A DNA stretch of 48,469 nt from an uncultured Lachnoclostridium sp. Its GTDB lineage: Bacteria; Bacillota; Clostridia; Lachnospirales; Lachnospiraceae. Location: assembly GCA_947178155.1 (NCBI GenBank), contig CAMWXG010000004.1, forward strand, positions 1-48,469. Direction: 5' to 3'. The notes beneath the pieces are model-generated. The model ran no database searches and had not been told where the DNA came from. It saw nothing but the letters and a program-made list of their open reading frames with translations. Shown piece after piece: positions 1 through 10,500 of this stretch. The position numbers and the translations under genes are program-made. Position 1 is the first letter of the stretch; the number at the start of each line of letters is the position of its first letter.

Positions 1-1203
1 CCTGTGTTGCTACTGGAAGAGGATATGTAGCTAATGGCGGATTATTGTCAACAACCGCTGGCATTGTATCAAATGATTCACTCTCAATCCTATACTTACC
101 AACCTGTGCCATTACATGTACATTTACATCACCTTCTAAGAAATTAGTATTCTTTGCTTCAAATTCAGCATATACAGAATTTGCAGTTACATCAAAATAT
201 GTAATCTTAAAATCCTGTCCACTACGCGCAACTGTTATTTTGTATATATGACCAAGATCAACATTTTTACTGCCAAGTGCTACGCCTGTAATAGCATCGC
301 CTTTTGCATCTTCTGCATACCATGCATTAACATCTGAACCTGTTGTTATAAAATATCTTTCAGATTGTAACTCAACACTAAATGCACCTGTTACACCCTT
401 AATATTCTCGTAATAACCTACATACCATTCGATTGAACCATCACCACTAATTGTCTGGTCTCCTGTACGCTGTGAACCCGTCCACCATGCAGTACCTGAA
501 TAGAGATGTTCTGCATTCTCATCTACTGGTGGTGTAGGATTCTCTCCATCTGGTGGTATTTCACCCATATCGATTTCTGATTTACTAACCTTAAAAGTAC
601 CTGCCTGTGCCATTACATGTATGTTTACTTCTGTATCCATACTTACACCTGTTGCTTTAAATGTATGATACTCCTCATTAGCAGTTAAGTCATAATATAT
701 AACATCAATCCCCTCATCTGTACGCACAACAGAAACCTTATATTGATGATTTAATACAATAGCACTTGCCTGTTCCAAAATTTTACCTTCATAAGTTGTT
801 GCGCCTTCTCCCCAGACATCATAATTTGAATTTGTTGTTATATATTTAGCCGCATCTCCTTCGCCGCTGACCAATTCAATACTAAATGCCCCTGGAACAT
901 CCTGAGTTGATTTAGCCATATAAGCAACATATAACTCCAAAGTACCATTGCCATTTAAAACATAATTCTTACCAGTTTCATTACTTCCCCACCAATTAAC
1001 CCCTGTTAATGTTTCTTCGCTTTCATCACCTATTGCTGGTCCGCTTGCAGCCTTAAGCCCAGGAAGGTTACTTATACCCCCCCCTTGCTGACTTCCGACA
1101 TTTAACTTCTGTGCTGCATCTGCGTCAACATTAGGAACTACAGGTGCCATTGTAAGCACTAAGCTTGCAGCCAAAACCTCAGCTAAAAATTTTCCTCTCA
1201 TAA
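1..1203 (-). CDS. Secreted protein with signal peptide and two repeats of a WW-containing beta-rich (possibly carbohydrate-binding-like) domain; C-terminus cut by window edge
   Basis: Not in the ORF track because the stop lies outside the window. The reverse complement reads MRGKFLAEVLAASLVLTMAPVVPNVDADAAQ... from ~1201, with GGAGG upstream, and is open to position 1. Internal repeat: GVNWWGSNETG.. and GTAWWTGSQRTG.. Confidence 0.8.
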
Positions 1204-1532
1204 TTCTTAATTCCTCCTTAATATTTCTCCATGTCTTTGACATGATTTGCTATAAAGATAAATTTTAAATATCATTTATTAATATCATATAAAGACAAAA
1301 ACATAACTCCCGCATATTAGTGCACAATAATCGTAACACTTACACCTATATATAATAAGGCAAATCACAATTACTATTTTTATGGTGCTACAAGTGTACG
1401 GCCCTGCAACCCACAACTTATTATTAATGTTAGACACATGTTGTTTAGTACCTATTTATATAGCCCCTATCTGCTGTAGTTATGTCTCTGTCATATATAC
1501 TATTTAACTTAAAATGAATTTATGTAATTAGC

Positions 1533-2570
1533 TTATTTAACTGTTACTTTCTTTGTTGCTGTCTTATAACCATCTTTAGTAGCTTTTACGGTAATCTTTG
1601 TACCTTTTTTAAGCTTGGTAGTCTTAAATGTAAACTTCTTGCCTTTTACAGTAGCATTCTTATATGCCTTGCTGCCTACCTTAACCTGAACTTTTGCTCC
1701 CGCAACTGATACTGTGCCAGTAACTTTTACAGCATCTTTCTTAGCTGTAACACTCTTTATAGACATAGACTTCTCTTCTGGCTCATTATCATCATCTGAT
1801 GGTGTGTTGTCATCATCACTTGGTGTATTATTATCATCATCCGTAGCTGGAGGTGTTGTTGTAGGTGCTGGCGTAGGATCTGCAGGTGCTGTTGTAGGTT
1901 CAGCATCTGGTGCTGTTGTACCTGATGGTGTAGCACTAACACCCTCTATACCTGTGTATGCAGCGCCCTCAATATCAGTAAGTGTACACTGTTCACCTGT
2001 TAATGAAAGTAATACAGTTGCATCTGCTGGTACAGGTATTGCAGTAACAGTTGTAACACTGCCATTTGTAAACTGAACATATACCTTATCGCCTGACTTT
2101 ATTGCCTGAACTGAACATTCAACCCCTGCCTTATTGTCAGCAACAAATGTCTCTGGTATTACAGCTCCTGTAAATTCATATCCTGCTGCTGTCCATGCTG
2201 CAAGTCCATCTCCGGTATTCTTATCACCATTCCATGCAAAAGAATCGGAACGAATAACTGCATACTCTGTATAGCCTGCATCACCTGCTGCGTGTACTGT
2301 ACCATCTTCTGATGAATATACTACCAACACAGGAGTATTCCAATTATTTGTAGCTGCATCATATGTTTTACTCTTAAATTTAATAGTAAAACCTTCTGTA
2401 TCAATCTCCACACCCTTTGTATGTGCTACCCACCAACCTGAGCAGTCAAGTTCTTTTTCCACATTTACCTCTGCGGCTGTGGATACTGCGGTTGTTCCAG
2501 CTGGTATAACAGGTGCAACTGCAAGCACCATACTAGCTGCTAACAAGTACGCTAAAAATTTTTTTCTCAT
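1533..2570 (-). CDS. Secreted protein: signal peptide, WW-containing domain, Thr/Pro/Asp-rich linker, C-terminal Lys-rich Ig-like domain
   Basis: ORF of 345 aa with RBS (ggagg) upstream. Signal peptide MRKKFLAYLLAASMVLAVAPVIPA; low-complexity linker TTAPADPTPAPTTTPPATDDDNNTPSDDD. Confidence 0.85.
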   Translation of the reverse strand: MRKKFLAYLLAASMVLAVAPVIPAGTTAVSTAAEVNVEKELDCSGWWVAHTKGVEIDTEGFTIKFKSKTYDAATNNWNTPVLVVYSSEDGTVHAAGDAGYTEYAVIRSDSFAWNGDKNTGDGLAAWTAAGYEFTGAVIPETFVADNKAGVECSVQAIKSGDKVYVQFTNGSVTTVTAIPVPADATVLLSLTGEQCTLTDIEGAAYTGIEGVSATPSGTTAPDAEPTTAPADPTPAPTTTPPATDDDNNTPSDDDNTPSDDDNEPEEKSMSIKSVTAKKDAVKVTGTVSVAGAKVQVKVGSKAYKNATVKGKKFTFKTTKLKKGTKITVKATKDGYKTATKKVTVK

Positions 2571-2790
2571 GTTTCTATCTCCTCCTTAGATATTCTTATA
2601 GATTATTCTAGCTTATATTAGATTATCAAATTTTGCTTTAAAAGTCAACATATTAGTGCAATTTTCACAAAAAAATCTCTTGCGTTCTATCTCTAAATGT
2701 GCTATATTAAAAAATACAAATCATATATCTTATGCATCTAATATATAGTCTATATAAAATCACCTTAAAATATTTTTTTATAGTATAATA

Positions 2791-4017
2791 TTACTCCTCT
2801 TTCATACTATACTCTTTTACAATATTGTAAAGTTCTTTTTGCATTTCAGGATTTTGCTTTATAACATCATCTATCTGTTCAACTAGTCCAGCCTTAATCT
2901 CCCCATTATACTCTATGCATTCCCTTAGCTTCTGTCTCTGGCTGTTTAATTCGTGACGTATCTCTACCATCTCTCTTTCATCCACAATAGCTATAGCCCT
3001 GCTAACCCATATATCCCTGTCAATAATATCGTGTTCTTTTAGCAAATTAAGCAGACATTCATTATTGAAATTAAGTTTATCAGTGCTTTCTCTAAATCTG
3101 CGCTCATATTCTTTCATCTTGCAATATTCATTCCACTTGCTTTCAAAATCCTTTGCGCTTTTTACTCCAAATTTTTCACAATTATAATCAAGAAGATTAA
3201 TATTATTAACATATTTAATTTTAACTCGATTCATTAAACTTGTTGCTTTGCTTACTTTTCTTTCATTTATAAGCATATCTTTCCTGTTTTTGTTAGACTC
3301 AACAAAAATAACTGTTGCTGATATTGCCGCAAGAAGTATTGTACCAAGATAAGGAAATGTCATATCTACTTCGATAGCATAATAAACTACAATAAACAAT
3401 ACAAATAATGAAATAATAAGAACCGCAAGCACCTTTGCCATTCTTTTAAGCGCATTTTGTCTCTCTACTATATCCTGTCGTTCATCATAAAGCATTACCT
3501 TTTCTTTTCTTAAGTTTGAAATATCGCTCTCTATCGCACTTTGATAAGTTTCAGCATTATACATCTTTTTAATCTCATCAACCAAAGTTTCTTCATATGG
3601 CTCAAATTTGCGCATTTGTGCATCTGTAATTGTAAGTTGACGATTTTTATAACGGTTGCGTTCATTTACAAGATTGACAATATTTTTGCATATATCAACA
3701 AGTTCCTTTCTGTCTTCTCCACTTATCCTGTCAATTTTTTGTATATCAGTAAGCATAGAGGTTACTTTCTCATATTCCGTTTTCGCCTCCTTAATCTGTC
3801 TGTCATTCTCCATGGCAGCTTCACAGCTTTCCCTCACAAATCTCTTTGTATCAGCCTTGTTGACAGGTATAACCTCCTCCTGTTTTAAATCCTCTTCCTC
3901 AATCCTTTTCACAACAGGACTATCAGAAATTCCTGACGTTTCGCTCAAATTCTCAGACTTAATATCTGTTTCTATTATACTTTTTTTATTTTTCTTCTTT
4001 CTATTCCAAAAAGCCAT
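2791..4017 (-). CDS. Coiled-coil membrane protein with a central pair of TM segments; function unknown
   Basis: ORF of 408 aa. Charged helices flank VLAVLIISLFVLFIVVYYAIEV and YLGTILLAAISATVIFV. Confidence 0.75.
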   Translation of the reverse strand: MAFWNRKKKNKKSIIETDIKSENLSETSGISDSPVVKRIEEEDLKQEEVIPVNKADTKRFVRESCEAAMENDRQIKEAKTEYEKVTSMLTDIQKIDRISGEDRKELVDICKNIVNLVNERNRYKNRQLTITDAQMRKFEPYEETLVDEIKKMYNAETYQSAIESDISNLRKEKVMLYDERQDIVERQNALKRMAKVLAVLIISLFVLFIVVYYAIEVDMTFPYLGTILLAAISATVIFVESNKNRKDMLINERKVSKATSLMNRVKIKYVNNINLLDYNCEKFGVKSAKDFESKWNEYCKMKEYERRFRESTDKLNFNNECLLNLLKEHDIIDRDIWVSRAIAIVDEREMVEIRHELNSQRQKLRECIEYNGEIKAGLVEQIDDVIKQNPEMQKELYNIVKEYSMKEE

Positions 4018-4038
4018 ATAAAACCCTTTCTATAAACG

Positions 4039-4067
4039 TTGACAATTACCTCACTCTTTGCTATATT
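4039..4067 (+). promoter_or_regulatory. Sigma-A-type promoter for the 4078-4307 ncRNA candidate
   Basis: TTGACA (4039-4044), 17-nt spacer, TATATT (4062-4067), ~10 nt before the start of the closing stem. Confidence 0.6.
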
Positions 4068-4077
4068 AAACATAAAA

Positions 4078-4307
4078 GGAAGTAACCGCCCACAAAGTGG
4101 TTAGTCTCCCATTCAGTTTGTAATAAACCTATCTGGTACGGGCTAATTAACAAGGTAGGTTTATTTATTTACGCTTGTTATTCCTATCTATATAAGCAAG
4201 CAATGTAATAAAATTTCCCCTGATGAGATTAGTGTCGATTGACACAACGGCAAATACCGTTTTAAGAAAGTTAGGGAGGCTGCCCACCTTGTAACATAGT
4301 TACTTCC
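4078..4307 (+). ncRNA. Candidate structured ncRNA (~230 nt), possibly raiA-like or 6S-like; identity unverified
   Basis: Closing stem GGAAGTAAC(4078-4086)/GTTACTTCC(4299-4307); further stems ACAAAGTGG/CCACCTTGT and AGTCTCCC/GGGAGGCT; internal hairpins AATAAACCTA/TAGGTTTATT (4122-4165), GTGTCGATTGACAC (4232-4245) and AACGGCAAATACCGTT (4246-4261). Promoter TTGACA-N17-TATATT just upstream on +. Confidence 0.6.
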
Positions 4308-4360
4308 GGATATAATATATCATATTTCTTTACATATTACAACTTTCTTTATTGTTATAT

Positions 4361-5404
4361 TTAACAATCCAATGATATGAGTCGTTCCCAAATCTTACTC
4401 AGCCAGTTTTGTACATTATCCACATCTCCGCTTTTACATGCATTCATTAAACTATCATCATTCCATCTGATATCTCCACTCCAAAATGCATTAATAATTG
4501 CATACAGATATGGATACCATTTTATTTGCTCCTCTGAAAAAGCACGAATTGAACAATATCCCTTCCAAAATGCAGCCAATATTTTATTTTCGCTGTTGTC
4601 TTTGGCATTTTCCGGATAATCCATTAATCTTGCATAAAATACAGCCTGCATTACTGCATCACAAAAAAGATTGTTATCGCCACACCTGTTAAAATCAAAT
4701 ACTCCAATTTCTCCTGAACATGTCTGATATAAATTACATTCGCTTATATCCCCTTGTACAGCATACCTCTGCTGCCTTTTTAATGGTGATAAGATTTCCA
4801 TATATGCATTATATTTATCAACAATTCTGACAAATAATCTTTTTACATCATGTGTAAGTCCCGTTTCTATAGATTTAAAAGATACAAAATCAAATAAATC
4901 ATTTTCTTTAAATGGATCAAACAAAACAGCATTTTGAATATGAATGTTACCTATTTCTGAAATCGTATGCATCTTTGCCAGCAGTTCACCTGTCTTTTCT
5001 GCAATTTTTGCATCAACCACTTTTATCTCACCTTCAACAAATTGCTCAACAGTTACAATTACATCATACCCATTAATATTGTACCACTTTGCAAATATAC
5101 CTCCTGTTTGATATTGGTGTGGAGTAATAATACCGCTTTTTTTCAATGTTTCAGCAAAACGGCATTGACTTTCGATAATTTCAAGGGTAACATCTTTTTC
5201 ATTCTTAAAACGTATTACAAGTGGAGAATTTGATTTACATTCAACTTTTATGATAAGCCTTACCTCTCCTATCCCTTTGGCATTCTGTTCATAGTCATAT
5301 CTCTGAATTTCTGAAACACCGGAAACTCTTGAAGAAATTCCATAATCGTTCAATATATCTTCAATATCTGCAGCATTTACATTAAACAATTCCTGCACCT
5401 CCAC
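4361..5404 (-). CDS. APH/choline-kinase-like phosphotransferase family protein
   Basis: 347 aa. Catalytic-loop-like QGDISECNLYQ and metal-binding-like GVFDFNRCGDN. GTG start directly abuts the upstream stop. Confidence 0.7.
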   Translation of the reverse strand: MEVQELFNVNAADIEDILNDYGISSRVSGVSEIQRYDYEQNAKGIGEVRLIIKVECKSNSPLVIRFKNEKDVTLEIIESQCRFAETLKKSGIITPHQYQTGGIFAKWYNINGYDVIVTVEQFVEGEIKVVDAKIAEKTGELLAKMHTISEIGNIHIQNAVLFDPFKENDLFDFVSFKSIETGLTHDVKRLFVRIVDKYNAYMEILSPLKRQQRYAVQGDISECNLYQTCSGEIGVFDFNRCGDNNLFCDAVMQAVFYARLMDYPENAKDNSENKILAAFWKGYCSIRAFSEEQIKWYPYLYAIINAFWSGDIRWNDDSLMNACKSGDVDNVQNWLSKIWERLISLDC

Positions 5405-6244
5405 TTATACACTTATCTCATTTCGATACTCATTTTTCCACTCTCTAATATAACTACCCACTTTATCATAATATTCATCTACATACCCTGCTTTTAATAT
5501 ATCTTTAAGGCGTGATATCCTGCTGACATCTTTTGACTTGCTGCTTTGCATATTTATTTCCTCAAAGTCCTTTTTTATTCCTTCAAGTATTTCCTCTGAA
5601 ATATCATAATGTGTACAAATCATCTTATATTTATCATCATCACCTGCAAGTAAAATGCAATAAATATATTCTCGAAGCGACTCCTCACTCCTGCTTTTCT
5701 CATACGCAGTTGAAAAAGCTTTTGATGCTTTTATGAAATCACCAAGTCCGGCAAGACATACTCCCATATTATGATAAATTATGCCATACTCTTCAATATT
5801 CGCCCTAAGCATATCATCACTTTTTAAAATATGTTCATATTCTTCAATAGCCCGTTCATATGATTTGCATTTAAGAAAATTGTCAGCCTTTATTTTCTGT
5901 CTTTTTCGCAATGGCAAATTGGATGTTTCGTCCATTATCCTTATCAATTCATTTATTTCAGCTTCATCATAATAGTCACAACTGCAGCATAATGTAACAA
6001 CAATATCCTTTAGATTATTGTTGTCATAAATCATATTCTCCATCTTTTCTGCTGTTTTTTCCATATCTAGCTCATCACGAAGCCATACTGCAAAGTCATG
6101 ATTAAATATTTCTTCCTGCATCATGTAGATATTATGACGAATATAATAACATACTTCTTCAATAGAATATACATTAGTATCTGTTACCCTGAAATAATAT
6201 GGGTTTTTTGCCAATTTGCTGCTGCATTGAATTAATTTCCCCAT
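5405..6244 (-). CDS. TPR-like repeat protein of unknown function
   Basis: 279 aa. Helical repeat KADNFLKCKSYERAIEEYEHILKSDDMLRANIEEYGIIYHNMGVCLAGLGDFIKASKAFSTAYEKS. Confidence 0.7.
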   Translation of the reverse strand: MGKLIQCSSKLAKNPYYFRVTDTNVYSIEEVCYYIRHNIYMMQEEIFNHDFAVWLRDELDMEKTAEKMENMIYDNNNLKDIVVTLCCSCDYYDEAEINELIRIMDETSNLPLRKRQKIKADNFLKCKSYERAIEEYEHILKSDDMLRANIEEYGIIYHNMGVCLAGLGDFIKASKAFSTAYEKSRSEESLREYIYCILLAGDDDKYKMICTHYDISEEILEGIKKDFEEINMQSSKSKDVSRISRLKDILKAGYVDEYYDKVGSYIREWKNEYRNEISV

Positions 6245-6258
6245 AATGCCGCCTCCGG

Positions 6259-7524
6259 TTATCCTATGTCAATATAACGTTCCCAAATCCTGTTACTTGA
6301 TGGACAAAATTCACCAAAACCATTGTCCTTAAGTGTTACAATACAGGTATTTTTATCAGCAAAGCGAATCCTAATCGTAAATCGTGTCATTTTATTAGAT
6401 CTGCCTAAAAACCCGCCAAGCGAAAGTATATGTGCTTTTGTCTCATGAAACAAGACATTCCTTACAATTATCTGTACCTCTTCTTCATCATCAGGTATTA
6501 CATCTATACTTACATCTGTCTCTGTCCAGCGTGAACCTGCTTTAACAAGCATAGTTTCACCAAAGCTTGCATTGTGATATGTTTTAATAAGAATATCACT
6601 TGTAATCATATCTTCATCAAGAAATATAAATTCATTAAGTTTTCCCGCTCCTGCAAATTCCCTTGCAGAATAACATGCACCTTTTGTAAAAAGATTTTGC
6701 CCCCTGAACACTCTTCTCCCACTGCAAAGCTCTTTTAATGCACCAGCTGCCCATTTGCCTTCAAATCCCCTGCCTGTTACATATATTGTAGTAACCATCT
6801 GCTTATGGAGTACAGTATTAGCAGCATTTATAAATGTATACCTAAGCTTCACATAATCTCCCTCTTCGACAAGGCTGTATGGCATAATATCTGATAAATC
6901 CTTATTTTCCACACCAACTATATAAGGAATGCTTTTTCTGTCTATAGATATCTGTGAATATATAAGCCCCTTACTGCCATACTCAAACAAACCGACATTA
7001 TTATTCCACAACTCTTTTGCCTGACTTACCGCATAATACATATAGCTTTGTTTATGATTTTGCATAATAAGCCTGTCAGGACCAATTCCAATCTCACCAC
7101 ATATATCAGCCAAGAGCCCATTCAACTTACTTTCCATATTATCTGTACTTATAACTAATTTCTTAATCATTTCATTTGGATAATATTCTTTAAGAAGGCT
7201 AAGCTCTTTTATTACAAAACGTTTTAACAGCTCACGAGCATGAAATGTATAATTTCTTATCTGAAATTCAGAGCTGCCTTCGGCACATTCCAAAACATTA
7301 TTAATTTTTATATAATCCTCACCTGAATTGACTGCATCAGAACCCCACAGCCATTCTCCCCGTTTAGAATTAACTGCCAGCGCAGCGGGAATCTCATACT
7401 CACGCTCCTGACCAATGTCTCTACCTATTGGTACAGGTTCAAATATTTTACTATCAAAACATGAAATCTGGGAAATACCATCGCTGAAATCTATCCCAAC
7501 CAAAAGCTGCCTTTCTTCACTCAT
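6259..7524 (-). CDS. Hsp70/actin-like ATPase-fold protein (DUF5716-like, from memory)
   Basis: 421 aa. VGIDFSDGISQISCFD (phosphate-1-like), VGLFEYGSKGLIYSQI (phosphate-2-like), IYVTGRGFEGKW (adenosine-motif-like). Confidence 0.6.
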   Translation of the reverse strand: MSEERQLLVGIDFSDGISQISCFDSKIFEPVPIGRDIGQEREYEIPAALAVNSKRGEWLWGSDAVNSGEDYIKINNVLECAEGSSEFQIRNYTFHARELLKRFVIKELSLLKEYYPNEMIKKLVISTDNMESKLNGLLADICGEIGIGPDRLIMQNHKQSYMYYAVSQAKELWNNNVGLFEYGSKGLIYSQISIDRKSIPYIVGVENKDLSDIMPYSLVEEGDYVKLRYTFINAANTVLHKQMVTTIYVTGRGFEGKWAAGALKELCSGRRVFRGQNLFTKGACYSAREFAGAGKLNEFIFLDEDMITSDILIKTYHNASFGETMLVKAGSRWTETDVSIDVIPDDEEEVQIIVRNVLFHETKAHILSLGGFLGRSNKMTRFTIRIRFADKNTCIVTLKDNGFGEFCPSSNRIWERYIDIG

Positions 7525-7570
7525 ACCAGTCTCCTACCTGATAATATTATTCTCACGAACGAAAAAGTTT

Positions 7571-10500
7571 TCAGTTTTTTTCGGCCATTAATTTAAATAA
7601 TCTTTTTACATTTTCACGCTCTAGCGCATATTCTTTCATCATATCAATAAGTGTTACTTCATCATGCATTTCTTTTGCTATCATCATAGTATTTAATGTA
7701 TAATAGCGATTGCTCACTCTTGAATTATCCAAAGATTCATCAAAATGTACACTTCTGCTTCTTGTCACCCTCTCTCCATCAGAATGGACTTCTGATATAT
7801 AATACTGTAACAGCTCGTCCTGAAATAGCACAAATTCCTTTACGCGTATTCCTTCAAAAACATTCCGCATTGTTTCAGTAATAAATTCACCACTCTTATA
7901 TCCTCCCTCAGATGAAATGTCCTGAGCTGATGTTATAAGATAATGTATTTTTACTTCACAGTCTGTATCTGAAATATATTCTACATAGTGCTCATCCATA
8001 ATATGCTGCGGAAGAGTAAATTTCCCATAAAAATCCTTAAAAAAAGGAAATACTATATTTTTCTCATACAAGGCATTAATATTATAATCGGCAAAATCCT
8101 TTTCCTCATCTGTCAGATTCTTCTGTCCACTCATATACTTTAGTGAAGCTATCAAACATGGCAGATTTTCCTGTGTACGCACTTCATCATAAAAATATTT
8201 AAACGTCTTCTCAGGTATAATCCATCCCCTGACAAGATATTTATAAGCCAGCATTTTTAGAAATGCCTTTATAAGCCAATTATTTATTCCCCCATCATAA
8301 TAACTGAAAAAAATTTCATACGCATCTGGTGCTATTTCCTCAGTAAAAACCATTTGCGCAATTATTCTTTCCTCAAAATCTTTACAATCCAGATTAAAAC
8401 TTTTTGCGGTATTCCAAATCTGTGTTTCTTCATATATACCGCCAATAAAATATCTGCAAAGATATTTTATTAAATTTTCATCAAACTTACCCTTATTAAA
8501 TATGTGCCATGCAAGTTTTACAAGTTTGGCATCATCATTGTCTATGTTCTCTGCAAATTTTTCAGAAGCTATCTGAAGCAGTCTTTTTGCTGATATTCTT
8601 TCATATCCGTAGAGTAAAATCCCCTCCATTGCTTTATCATAACAATGGCGTACTGCACAATATTCTATAAACCTGCCTCTGTCAGCAGCATTTATCTGTG
8701 TCCAGTCCATATTCATAAGAGCTTCATCTAAAAGCTCTCCTTCAAAATTATCAAAATAGTATTTAATCAATGTGCTGAATACTTTGCGGTGTTGATATGT
8801 ACTTAATCCTTCTATATTTATGACTGCTTTCCTTACTTCTGCCACTGATACTCCTGTTTGATACATATGGTCTGCCCTGTCGTATAAATAAAGAAGCAGT
8901 CTGCTGTCTGTCTTATTTTTCTCAAAACATTTATCTGCAAGATGATCAAGATTTAAAAGTTTATTTAACGTAAAATTCTCCGATATAACATATCTATTAT
9001 CAAGCTTGTCAGCCGCAAATACATGTGCCTGCTCAGTAAATATATGCACAATCGCCCTGCCATGCACCAACGGAACAAATACCTCATCTCTTAACTCTCT
9101 ATGTCTTACATAAACGCCAACTATTTCAGGATTACAGCATATTATTTCATATGCAAACATAACCTTTGGCAATTCCTGCGCAACACTGTCCGTTATGCTC
9201 CCCTCATTAATGCAATCCTCATATATTACAGCAAAATTTTTACTAATGCGTCCATGGTGAAGTTGTTTAAAACAAAACTGATTAATACTGTTTTTATATG
9301 CAGCATATGTATCTGCAAGCTTCATCTTGTTTTTAATTACATAAGAATAAAGTATAGCTTTTTTGGGAGCTGTAAGATGGTTGTCATATAAAAAATATAA
9401 AAGTACTGATTTATCAAGCTTTGCATCTAAACTTTCATCAAAAGAATACATATAATATTCATATAAATCAGTAAGCTTCAGATTTTTTTCTATTCCAAGC
9501 GCATACCACTTAAATGCATCTGATGATGTCATCTGACCTTTCATATACATACTGCATATGACACTAAGTATGTCATCATCTTCATTTTGGGTGTAAAGCC
9601 TGCATAAATCCTTAAGAATTATTCCTGAATAATTCTTCATATGTCCGGCAAGGTATGTATACCTTATTATAAGCTCCTCTTCCAGAAAATCATTTTTGCA
9701 TCCCCAATGAATACACTTTATAATTTCAGGTGTTAATTCACGAAGCCATTCTGGAGAGCTATTAAGAATACAGCATATTTCATAAAACATAACAGGACTG
9801 TTGCAGCCTTCCCTCAGATGTTTAAGTATCTCATCAAATTTAACCCTTTCAATGTTATAATCCTCATCAAGATACATAAGCATCCAAAATATCTGCCAAC
9901 TATGCTCTTTATTGGAATAACACTCTTTTATCCTTCTTATGCACTCCTTTTTTTCATTATTATCGCTTTCCCAAAGCCCCTTTAAATACAGATACGCACA
10001 ATAAAGCTTTATATCATTTTTTCTAAGCTCACCTGCCATGTCATCAAGATGAGAAAAACCTTTACTAACTATTTTCTCACGATTATCCATTATACCCAAA
10101 TGCACTTTATAAAGTTCTGAAACTATAGATGTATCTTTGCTTTCCAAATTTAATATTACATCTTCTATACTTGTAATATATTCATCCTTGTCAATTCTTC
10201 CTAGGCAGAAATCAATATACAATTCAACAAGATGGTATAGCTTATATTGTCTTTCGATATGGTCAAGCACCTTATCATGCTTTGTCCCTTTCTTCACTGC
10301 AGATATTTCTATCTCTATAGTCTGTCTGACCGAAGAAATAAATATTCTTCCATAATTGTTTCCCTCGCTCATTTTCTCATAATCAATCAAAAACGGTAGT
10401 ATATATTTATTTCCGGCAAAATTATCTGTCCATATTATTTTATGTTCAGGTTTTACAAATTCGGCATCTGACTCAATATGAAATTCACCAAATCCCCAAT

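Noticed and set aside
45-251. 68-aa plus ORF at left edge
   Set aside because: Antisense to the truncated secreted protein that continues outside the window.
1714-2076. 120-aa plus ORF rich in Ser/Val/Gly
   Set aside because: Antisense of the low-complexity linker in the 1533-2570 gene.
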